From the NCBI GenBank assembly GCA_009829735.1, contig CM020619.1, forward strand, positions 812,590 through 876,589: a stretch of DNA of 64,000 nt, written 5' to 3'. A program made the translations under genes and the position numbers. The notes beneath the pieces were generated by a model. It was given only the letters and a program-made list of their open reading frames with translations. It did not search any database and was not told where the DNA came from. Of this stretch, positions 20,296-29,938 are shown piece after piece. This DNA comes from Pyropia yezoensis. Lineage: Eukaryota; Rhodophyta; Bangiophyceae; Bangiales; Bangiaceae. Position 1 is the first letter of the stretch; each line of letters opens with the position of its first letter.

Positions 20296-23200
20296 ATGAC
20301 CGGGGGGCGCTGGGGTCACCCAAGCAAGCCACCCCGGAGTACCGCGGGGAAAGCCCCACGGAGAGCGCGGTTGAGCCGACGCCGCATCAACCCCCGGGTA
20401 CACCTTCCGGCCCCGACGACACGGCGTCAGGGGATTGATGACCAACCTCCAAGGTTGGGAGGAGAGGACGGGAAGCCCCGTCACGTTGAACCAGACAAGG
20501 GCCCTGTTCAGGATGCCCGAGCTACACCGGATATCGGTGTAGGACATGTGTTGTTTACCTTGGAGAACTTCAAGGTATCAGCCACCCTGGGGGTTGACCC
20601 CCAGTCGACACGATCGTACTACCCTGTACTGGACACAGGGGCTGGACCCAACCTTATCCGGAAGGATACCCTCCCGGACAAGTGGCTTCCACGAGTCAGA
20701 GTGACTCGGGGACCCACCATCAAGGACGCGAATGGTCGACTCATTCGTACGACCGCAGCGATGTCGCTGCAGGTTACCATCGGGGATCTCACCACGGAAG
20801 TTGACTTCCTGGTATGTGAAACGCTATCGGTGCCCTGCATACTGGGGTGCACCTTCATCAACGTTCACGTTGATGCAATCCGGCCAGGCCGGAGGACCGT
20901 CGAGCTTCAAGAAGCCGACGGGACGAAGCGAGGACACACGGCTATCGTCAGGGACCTGACGCTACAAGGAAGCCACGTTAACGTGGCTTAGGTGTACGCA
21001 AGCGTCGAGCCGAAGACACTTCGGTTGGCCGAGCGAACTCGCTTTGAGCCGTTGTCAGAGACAGTCCTCCCGGTTAACTGCGACCTCGCAGGCATCTGCA
21101 GAGTCCAGTCCAACCTACGGACGTACAAGCGCCATGGGTTGACCATGGCCAACGGTCTCATAGACCTCCCAGCAGGAGGGTCGTCCCTCCTAGTGATGGC
21201 GAACTACCGCCGTAAGGCAGTCACCCTCCCGAAGGGAACTATCCTCGGATTGCCGAACTCTACGAAGGAGATATCCTTACCCCTGATAAGGAAGGTCAAG
21301 TGGAACCACTTGAAGTACTGGCGGTCGCCGAGACCACCGAGCGACAGCAACCCGATGACGGGAAGCCTAACCCATCGGCGGCTCCGGCGGACCTGCCGCC
21401 AAAGGACCAAGAGGCCTTGAAGGCACTGGCCGAGGCTGACCTCGACCACCTTCCCCCTTCGGTAGCCGAAGGGGTACGACGGATGCTAAGAAAGCATGAC
21501 GTTATGTGGACAGGCGGGGCCTTGGGGACCATTGGGGCAACCCAACATCGTATAGACCTGGTACCAGGCGCACGACCCGCCCGCTCACAACCGCACCGAG
21601 CGGGACCTATGCAACGAGAGATCGTTGATGGAGAAGTGAAGAGGATGAGTGAAGCTAAGGTGATCCGACCTTCGATGTCGGAATGGGGTGCCCCAGTCGT
21701 TATTGTGCCGAAGAAGGATCAAACCCCTCGGTTTTGCATCGATTATCGACGCCTCAACTTGGTTACCAAGAAGGACTCATACCCTTTACCAAGGATGGAT
21801 GAATGCATCGACTCCCTGGGGGAGGCTACGGTGTTTACCACCATCGACTGCAATGCCGGATACTGGCAGATCCCGGTGGCGGACGAGGATATCCCCAAGA
21901 CGGCATTCGTCTGTCACAGTGGAGTGTACGAGTTCCTAAGGATGCCCTTCGGATTGTCCAACGCCCCCGCTACATTCCAGCGGGCTATCGACATCATACT
22001 GTCTGGGGTGAAGTGGCGTAACTGCCTAGTGTACCTCGATGACGTCATCGTCTTCTCGCGTAACATGGATGACCATGTACAACATGTTGACGAGGTACTC
22101 ACCCTCTTGAGGAACGCCGGGGTAACCCTGCGTCTGAAGAAGTGCGCCTTCTTCCAACAGACGGTCGAGTATCTGGGCCACCAGATAACCCCTGGTAAAC
22201 TAGGGGTACTCGAAGCCAATACCCGGGCACTCCGGGATGCCCGGTTCCCTAACACCCAGACGCAGCTCAAGAGCTTCCTGGGAATGTGCAATGTTTACCG
22301 ACGGTTCGTCAAGGACTTCGCTCGGATAGCTAAACCGTTAACGGTTCTTACGAGCAGTACCTTACCCAAGGTACTCCAACCCCCTTCGCCTAGCGAAGAG
22401 GAGGCATTCGAGTCGCTGAAGCGAGCCCTACTAGCCCCACCCGTCCTTGCGTTACCGCATAGACGGGGTACCTTCGTCATCGATGTCGATGCGTGTGATA
22501 CACAAGTGGGATGCACCCTGTTACAGGGAGAGACGTTGATCGGTACCGATAACGTTATCCCGGACCTACGTCCGGTAGGGTACTTCAGCCGGACACTCAA
22601 CCCGGCTGAGCGGAACTATAGTGCCACCGAGCGTGAATGCCTCGGAGTTATATGGGCAGTGCAACTGCTCCGTCCATACCTGGAGGGCTCCAGGTTCATC
22701 GTGAGGTCCGACCACGAACCCCTACGATGGCTCCTCAACCTTGGTGACAAGGATTCCGATAGCCATGGGAGGCTAGCCCGATGGAGGCTGAAGATGGCCG
22801 AGCACGACTACCGCACGGTGTATAAGGCTGGGTCAACCCACCACCTCGGAGACGCGTTGTCTCGACTCGACACCCCGAGCGGGGATACCCGCCCGGTGGA
22901 CGAGGACATCCCGGTAGTACCAGTGTGCATGGTGGGTAATGCTACCCAGGGTATGGCTGACCATACCATGGCACACCTTGCGTGCCCATTGACCCTCGCG
23001 GACTTCCGCGAGGCACAGGCCAACGACGATGACTGTAGACGTCATCGTGCTAACCTCCTGGCCGGTACGGCCGGCATCTTCTCCGAGAACGAAGACGGAC
23101 TCATATACCGGCGGGCACCCGCCGATGGACGACATCAAGTCGTGGTTCCCGTGTCCTTACGGCAAGCCGTCATGGAACGAGAACATGAGAACCCTACAGC

Positions 23201-24461
23201 CGGACACCCGGGGGGTTCACGTATGTTCGCAGCAATGCGAAGGTTCTTCTACTGGCCAGCAATGGCCGTCGACGTGGTCGACCACGTACGGGGATGCCAC
23301 CCCTGTGCACGTAACCGCATGAGTCTACATAGGCAGGCGTCTGCCATGAAGCTATTCCCACCTGATGGGCCCAACGAGCAAGTCGCTATCGACATACTCG
23401 GGCCACTTCCGATAACGGAAGAAGGGAACAGGTACATCCTGGTCATGTCTGACCGCTTCACTAAGCTGTCAAGAGCGGCAGCCATCCCGAATGATACGGC
23501 ATACACGATCATGAACGCAGTGGTTGACCACTGGATCAGTGCATACGGAGTCATGAAGCAACTCCTCTCCGATAACGGAGCAAACCTTACGTCGGCATTC
23601 TGCACGAAGGTCCTGGGCATGTTCGGTATCGAACCACGTCGGGCATCCGACTACCACCCGCAGTCCAACGGGCAGGTGGAGCGGTTCAACCGCACCATCG
23701 TAAAGATGCTACAGTGCTACGTGGCCGAGCACACGAACACTTGGGACAGGCTTCTGTCCGTACTCACCCTGGCATACAATGCCAGGCCACATCGGAGCAC
23801 AAACATTGCTCCGCTGGAGTGGGTCATGCCACTAGGCGTCGGTAACCTGACGCTGCCACCCGGCAGGTGCACTCGGTATGATACACCGAAGGGCCGACCC
23901 GCCGAACGCATCCACCTAGCTTGGTTGGCCAAGCTATCGTGGATGATTCCTAAGCTCAAGGGTGCCCTTGACAGAACACAACTTCGGTATAAGAAGAACT
24001 TCGACGCCCGACTACGGGTGCGCAACGCAACCCTGGTAACAGGTGACTGGGTCTATATCAGACACCAGAAGTTCCGAGGGAACAAGCTTATGCAACCGGT
24101 CAAGGGACCGTACCAGATCCTCCACAGAGATGACCACTCTGTTATCTTACACTCCGATACGGAGATCCAACGCATCAGTATGAATGATGTCACACCTGCT
24201 CCGAAGCCGGAACAGCCTCAGCCGGTACCGGCTGGGTTGCTACATGAAGCTCTTACAACCCACCGGTCGGATGACCCGGTGGGACCGGATGGGATTCCAT
24301 ACCAAGTAGAGAGCGTGGTCGGACACACCGACCCGGACATACCAGGACCCTGGTACGTCAAGGTTATGTGGGTCGGATACGACTCACCCACCTGGGAACA
24401 GGCGGCGAATATACCCCGCCAACTACTCATGCCTTACATGAGGCGACGACGCCTACTGTAA
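20296..24461 (+). pseudogene. pol: Pol, unit b, with the same stop codon and one frameshift
   Basis: Same domains and near-identical sequence to unit a. It shares the TAG (20989-20991) between protease and RT, which copy 2 lacks. A single G is missing near 21247 (CTCGGATTG against CTCGGGATTG), so the frame resumes at about 21300. From there the RT, RNase H, integrase and chromodomain are open to 24461. Confidence 0.92.
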
Positions 24462-24941
24462 CAACCCAACCGACACCGACTTCGGCTGTTGGGGGGTGAG
24501 GCTTATACCTACTAAGTAGGGTGTGACATGGTTACGGCAGACTTAGGTTTCTAAGTCAAATCAGACTTAGGTTTCTAAGTCGAACCAAGCTTAGGTAACT
24601 AAGTAGAGCTAAGCTTAGGTAACTAAGTAAAAACCTGAACCTTAATAAGTTAACTTAAAGGTAAAGGCTAACTCCGATAATATCGAAGTAACTAGGGAGC
24701 TTACACGGGAGGATGACCTCCCCAAGCCAAGACACAAAGTGAGGGAGGATAACCTCCCCAAGCATGAACCAACCGGAAGAAGTTGGGCGGGAGGCAAGGC
24801 ACCACTGAGCCAGAAGGGGTACTCCCCAGGGCAGCAAACAGAGGCAAGCAATGCCCCCAGCGGGGGATGAGTTTATACTCACTACTACCCGGCTACCATA
24901 AGGGTTGCCGGGGCCCTCTCCCGCACAAACAATAGCACTCC
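24462..24941 (+). repeat. Convergent intergenic region with a palindromic 24-bp array, unit b
   Basis: The same architecture as 15370-15849, with palindromic units starting at 24541, 24565, 24589 and 24613. Two one-base differences from unit a (near 24733 and 24785) agree with copy 2, so unit b is the more accurate here. Confidence 0.8.
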
Positions 24942-27389
24942 TCAGTGGGTAGACCCACTGCCCGAGGGAGGCCACTCACGCGTAAGCGCGTAGACCTCCG
25001 TGCTCCACCGGTCGGCAACGTCACGACGGTCGACCACCCGAGTTACCTCGGTGCATAGCTGGACGAGGGTGCTGCGGCCAGCCTCCACGTCCTCCAGAGC
25101 TTTCTGGAGGCGGTCCAGCACGCCACCGAAGCAACGCGCGGACCCAACCAGCGCAGCACCTGGGGGGATATCCCCCCAGCTAACAGAGAGATCCCCACGC
25201 ATTGCGCGGGTAACAAGGGCGTCAACGCCCTCATACCAGAGACGGGGACCCCCGTCATGTAGGACAGGGGCGGGAGGTGACACTGGCGCAGCCAGAGGAG
25301 CCACAGGAGCCGACACGGCTACCACCGGAGCCGGTGGCACTTGATACGAGGCCCGGTAGGACCCTACCGAAGGGGCTCCACCGTAACCACGGCGGTACTC
25401 CGCCCGACGACGGGACACCTCACGCTCCCCACCCACAGAGCCCCACTCTCGGGGACGACGGCCAACCGCCGCCGGCATCGGGTTACCGAACCACGGAGCA
25501 AGGACCTGAAGAGGGTCATGGATAACCATGGGAATACCCAGGTCAGCAACAGCCTCGGTGGACGCCCACCCATGGCAACTAGGCTCACCCGGCTGAGTAC
25601 GCCGGACACGCAACGAGTGACGAGGCAAGGGGGAAGCCCCAGCCTGCGGGTCCCGGTACGGGGGAAGGGCCAACACCCCAGCCCAGTTCACGGCATCGTG
25701 AACAGCCAGCAGGGCTTCGAACTCCCGGGCCAACCCGGTCTTGGCAGCTATCAGATCCACGCCCAACTGCGCGATGTGCCGACGGACACCCGTCGGAAGA
25801 TGAAACAGACGACCCTGCCGGCGGACGGACAGCAAGAAGGATGAAGCCTGCCCGAGGGTAACCTCAAGGGTGAAGGTACCCTGCAACGGGTGGACCGGTC
25901 GCGAGGCCAACACACTCCCGAAGTAGCGAAGACAGGAGCCGGTGTCAAACCGGAAAGCAGGGGCGGGTTCCCACCCCTCCTGCCATAGCGGCGGGCGCAC
26001 GGGAGTGTATACCGGAGCACGACCGTTGCCGGTCTGCAACGCACACGTTATATCCGTGCGGAACGCATCCGCCATGACACCATGGTTACGTCGCCAACTC
26101 GACGCCGACTTCAACCCCGCCATGGGCGGGTAGGGAGCCGTCAACGACAGATACGGGGGTACCCCCGGGTAGTAGTCAAAGTCGGGATACCGACCGGTAC
26201 GGCTCACCGTCTCCCCAAACGCAACCGGCTCCGCCGCCGCCGCAATCCCCCGAGCACTAGCCGGGTAGTCAATCTCCCGCGGCAACGCGGGGGCAATCAA
26301 GTCGCAGACCCCGAAGTTGGGGTCGAGGTAGACCTCACCCCGTCCCACCCGGGTGCGCCAGAGCTGCGCATGCCGGTCGTCCGGCTGACTCAGGATCCAA
26401 TGGTGTTCCACCCGGACCGCGTTCGGCTGGTTGACCAGCCGCACCAACTCCCGCTCCCAGCACGGGTCCACCTTGACGCGCCGGGAGGATTCTCCACGGG
26501 GATGCACCAGGTGGAAGTCCACCCGCATACGCCCATCGGACTCCATCGACTCTTGCACCGTGAGGCCTCGAACCCGAGCCACCAAGTCGGACACCGACAT
26601 GGCGGGTTGACCCGCCGCCACGGCGACGCCGCCACCCAACGGGGCAACCCGGGCAGGACCAGGAAGAATCGGGGGCGCCGGGGGACGCACCACCGGCAGA
26701 GGGGCCGACGTCGGAGATGGACGAGGCCGAGGAGGAAGAAGAAGGGCGGGCGCCCGCCCGGAGTAACTCCCGGTGTCAACCGCCATGGGAGAAGGAGCGT
26801 CTTGACCGCTCGACGCCCGCGGCACCGCAGGTACGGCACCGGCGCCGGCACCACCCGTCGGCGTAGCCCCCGCCTCGGAAGGGGAAGGCACTTGGACAGC
26901 CTCCGGAGCCGGAGCCCCGGCCGTGCGGACACCCGCACCGTCTTGACCCGCCGCACCGGGTGTCGCACCGCCACCACCACCCGCGTCAACGTCGGGACCG
27001 CCTCGAGGAGTCACCGCCCGGACACCCGGACCACCTTGACCAGCCGGAGTCGGCTGCGGGTCGCGACCTCCGCCGCAGGGCGGACCATCTTGAGGTACCT
27101 GCGGTGAGCCGGCACCGGCACCAGGCCCCATCCGGGCAGCCGGCAGAGAGGGGGTAGAAGCCGCCACGCGCGGTTGACCGCCGGGTTGACCTCCGGCCGA
27201 CGGCACCGTCGTGCCGCTGCACACGGACGACAGTCCTCCGGCCGACAGACGGACGGACACCGCAGGCCCGTCGTCGTCAGACGAGCTCACCCCGTAACGC
27301 GCGGCGTCGGGACCGACAGGCGCGTCGTCCTCCATCTCCTCCCCGATCCGGAGGTCTTCCTCCTCTTCAAGCACCTGGGGATAGGACAT
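24942..27389 (-). CDS. Antisense ORF of the LTR element, about 815 residues, unknown function
   Basis: Runs opposite to gag/pol and converges on pol. The frame is open further upstream (to 27671), but the ATG at 27389 (MSYPQV) matches the start in copy 2 (MSDPQV) and is chosen. Residues 1-45 are acidic (EEEEDLRIGEEMEDD), about 45-265 are Pro/Ala/Gly-rich and probably disordered, and the remaining 550 or so are folded-looking with many Trp, Tyr and Arg (for example VEHHWILSQPDDRHAQLWR, VYLDPNFGVCDLIAP, LGQASSFLLSVRRQGRL). No transmembrane segment, signal peptide or known domain is seen, so an envelope role is not supported. Antisense ORFs at this place are known in plant Tat-lineage Ty3/gypsy elements (Grande, RIRE2, Retand). 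I see no way to link this one to them by sequence. Confidence 0.8.
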   Translation of the reverse strand: MSYPQVLEEEEDLRIGEEMEDDAPVGPDAARYGVSSSDDDGPAVSVRLSAGGLSSVCSGTTVPSAGGQPGGQPRVAASTPSLPAARMGPGAGAGSPQVPQDGPPCGGGRDPQPTPAGQGGPGVRAVTPRGGPDVDAGGGGGATPGAAGQDGAGVRTAGAPAPEAVQVPSPSEAGATPTGGAGAGAVPAVPRASSGQDAPSPMAVDTGSYSGRAPALLLPPRPRPSPTSAPLPVVRPPAPPILPGPARVAPLGGGVAVAAGQPAMSVSDLVARVRGLTVQESMESDGRMRVDFHLVHPRGESSRRVKVDPCWERELVRLVNQPNAVRVEHHWILSQPDDRHAQLWRTRVGRGEVYLDPNFGVCDLIAPALPREIDYPASARGIAAAAEPVAFGETVSRTGRYPDFDYYPGVPPYLSLTAPYPPMAGLKSASSWRRNHGVMADAFRTDITCALQTGNGRAPVYTPVRPPLWQEGWEPAPAFRFDTGSCLRYFGSVLASRPVHPLQGTFTLEVTLGQASSFLLSVRRQGRLFHLPTGVRRHIAQLGVDLIAAKTGLAREFEALLAVHDAVNWAGVLALPPYRDPQAGASPLPRHSLRVRRTQPGEPSCHGWASTEAVADLGIPMVIHDPLQVLAPWFGNPMPAAVGRRPREWGSVGGEREVSRRRAEYRRGYGGAPSVGSYRASYQVPPAPVVAVSAPVAPLAAPVSPPAPVLHDGGPRLWYEGVDALVTRAMRGDLSVSWGDIPPGAALVGSARCFGGVLDRLQKALEDVEAGRSTLVQLCTEVTRVVDRRDVADRWSTEVYALTREWPPSGSGSTH

Positions 27390-27974
27390 GATAACGGGTG
27401 CGGAGTCCCCCGCGCCCACAAGCCGTCGACGGCTACAACCCGGTACGGTGGGATAACCGGGACGAGCCAGGGAAGCGCGGACACCCGCGCTTATGACCAC
27501 AAACGGCCACGAGAAGCGCCGCAGGCACGCGGGTCGACCCGCGCCCCACGGGGCTACGACCGCGCTCCACCCAGGCACCTGGGCGGGACGGGGCCACACC
27601 CACACACGGGGTAAGTAAGGGGGGTCACCCCCAACCGCCCCCACGCAACGCGGGCAGCCCCCGCCCCCCACTCAATCGTCCACACGAGAGGGGCCCCCCT
27701 ACCACCAGGCACCTGGTGGCGGATCCGCTTGCACCACCCCTCGGAAAGGGGGGTCGTGAACAAAAACCCGCATCGGGAAATTAACGGTCCGGAAAACGGA
27801 TCGTGTGTGTACCACACAAAGGGGGGCACCCCCCTCGGACAACCTCGAAAAGGGGTGTCTGTCGCGACGGGGCGCAAAGCCCCACCCGACGGGTAAACAG
27901 TCACGCGACCCACTTACATTCGGTAACCCGAATGCAACTCGACCCGAGGACGGGCCGAATCTAAGGGGGGGATA
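27390..27974 (-). promoter_or_regulatory. Leader of the antisense ORF and polypurine tract
   Basis: On the plus strand CTAAGGGGGGGATA directly before the 3' LTR is the polypurine tract. On the minus strand, the 300 bases next to the LTR are conserved with copy 2. They contain the hairpin CATTCGGGTTACCGAATG, a consensus splice donor GTAAGT (27917-27912) and a 16-base palindrome CGCGGGTCGACCCGCG further in. Beyond that the leader diverges. An intron in the leader is possible but no matching acceptor is clear. Confidence 0.45.
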
Positions 27975-28337
27975 TGTAGCAATATGGTTGTCCGTATTGT
28001 GACCCTAATATTAGGGGGGCTACTTCTAATCCTTAACTTCCAATTTGAGAGTCCGAGCTGGTCACGGTATCTATAAGTTACGTATGACCAGAGGGACTTG
28101 CATCTTGGGGTGGAGGGTAGTTAGTAGTGTCTCCGAGGGTTTATAACGAGGGGGCCGGTGGCGAATCCACCGCCGGCCAAGGTAGAACAACAAACCCCTC
28201 CCATTTGGGCTCCCATCTTGGTCCCGTGGCTTGCGCTCCAAGGACAGCAACCTTGGCCTCCCGGTGACGTTGGTGCCGATCCCCCTTGGTGAGTGTTCCC
28301 TGAGAGTGGACGTGCGACGGATTCCTATTGTGCTACA
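27975..28337 (+). repeat. 3' LTR, copy 1
   Basis: 363 bp, TGTAGCA...TGCTACA, followed by GTGGG. Confidence 0.95.
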
Positions 28338-28342
28338 GTGGG
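28338..28342 (+). repeat. Target-site duplication, right
   Basis: GTGGG, identical to 8418-8422. Confidence 0.9.
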
Positions 28343-29938
28343 TCTCCAGCGACTGTGGTACAGCTTTTTTGACGCTGGTGCTGACCGCACGAGGACCTGT
28401 CCGCTCCCCTCTTTCATTTGCTTTGCGTCTTTCTTCTCTCTTGGTCGTGTCATGCTGTTCCCCTGGTGCCAACGTAGAAGTGTTGTTCCTTCTCTCCCGT
28501 CTTCTGTGCGTGCTTGGCTTGCCTACACCCTCTGCCCTGTGACACGCCAGGTACATCACTGCGGGTGGCATGCGAGAGTGTGGCGGGAGGCTTTTCTTTT
28601 TACACCGATCATGTAGCGGGAGCTCTTGCATTTTTTTTTGTCGCGCTTCGCGCCGGTGGTCTGATATGTGGGCGACTTCCTAATATACTCTTCGCTTGTG
28701 CACACGGTGATGATGACGCTCTCCGCCCCTCTGTTTCCGACTTTGTGTCTGCGCTTAAGTTTGCTGTGTTTGCTCTTGCGTTTCAATGTTCTTGCACTCC
28801 CCTTTATCACCACCCTGTGCCCACTTGGCTTCACCTCCTGCGTCGAGTGCATTTGTGTGTTCTGCACTCATCCAGCGCTGTGAGCATCTGCACATCCCCT
28901 GTGTGTGTTTACATGCGCGGGTGTGGCGGGAGCGAGTGTGTCTAGCCCTACTGCCAGCCTCGTCCGTGCGCTTGCCTGCGTGGAATTGCTTGTTGCCAGT
29001 TTTATCGTTGCGTGTTGGGTGGGCGGAGAAGGGGGGGGGATGTGGGGGTATTCAAACAAAGCACACTGCATCCAGAATGGTGGTTCCCCGCGAGGAAGCC
29101 ACCGCGGAGGGTACGGTTTCAACACGCCTGGGAAACAGCGGTGAAGAGGGGGGCGCTGCCGACCCGCTCTCTCTCGCCCCCCGCCAACAAACGAGCAAAT
29201 GATGGGGGCAAAGGCATCCTCAATGGGGGCTGTGCCGTCCTGTATTGTCCCCGTGGCTGGCTACTTGGGAGCACCCCGAAAGCGTTCACACAGAGCCGCC
29301 GCCAGCATGAAAAAAGGTGACTCCATCCCCAACCCTCCCTCTTTCTTCAAAGCAAGTGTAGCTACACTACCGTTCTCAGCAACGTTCCGCCATCATGGTA
29401 TGATACCGGCCGTCCCCAGAGCCTCCCCTGCCCCCCGGCCGCCGGCAGGGGAGACGACGGCGGGGGACGTGGTAGCGGTGCTGGCGGCGGCAGTCCCCCC
29501 CCGTGCCGCTGCCGGCTGGCCCACGTCCCACGTCTCGCCCGTCTCCCCGACAGTGGCGACCGACCCGCCCCCGTGCCTTCGCCGACCCGCCCGCCTCCCT
29601 CGTCTCGCCTGCCTCCACGATAGCGGCGGCCGCCGCAGCCGGGCCACGCCCATCACGCCGCCCTCGGTGGCCACCCCCGCCCCGCCTGTGGCGTCCCCCC
29701 CCCCCTGGCAGACTCGCCAGTCGCCCGAGCGCCTCCCGGCGCGCCCGCTGACCCGCGGCGCACCTGGCCAACGAAGGCACCCACGCCCACCGCCGCCGCA
29801 GTCACGCCCACCCCCCCCCCCCCCCCTTGATGCCCAGCTAAGCAACGTCGCCCCCGCCACCTGCCGCCACCGCTATTCCCCCCCCCGCCAAAACACCCAC
29901 CCCCATGCCCCCGCACCAACCCCCACCGCCGCCACCGC
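28343..29938. other. No supportable gene
   Basis: 28343-29030 is T/C-rich with only short frames. 29420-29935 is C-rich with overlapping Pro/Arg/Ala frames on both strands, typical of composition and not of a gene. It may include 3' UTR of the minus-strand gene that follows. Confidence 0.4.

Larger units (their letters stand above)
8418..28342 (+). mobile_element. Ty3/gypsy chromodomain LTR retroelement, copy 1, shown as a tandem around an assembly gap
   Basis: Outer LTRs at 8423-8785 and 27975-28337 (363 bp each, TGTAGCA...TGCTACA) are flanked by the perfect 5-bp duplication GTGGG at 8418-8422 and 28338-28342. The interior contains two near-identical units: gag, pol and a convergent antisense ORF (unit a, 8786-17081) and a second set (unit b, 17875-27974), separated by 500 Ns and a truncated LTR. 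The two outer LTRs differ by about one base (8718 region against 28271), so the insertion is very young. A true tandem made by LTR recombination and a false duplication at contig ends would both show this outline. The indel pattern favours the second. Confidence 0.95.

Noticed and set aside
24942..27389. Antisense ORF as an envelope gene
   Set aside because: No signal peptide, no hydrophobic membrane segment, wrong strand for an env.
27390..27671. Upstream extension of the antisense ORF to 27671
   Set aside because: Copy 2 aligns from the internal ATG, and the extension is Trp/Pro/Arg-rich sequence in a diverged leader.
8423..28337. Two independent retroelement insertions in tandem
   Set aside because: There is only one target duplication, the inner LTR is truncated by a 500-N gap, and both units share private mutations.
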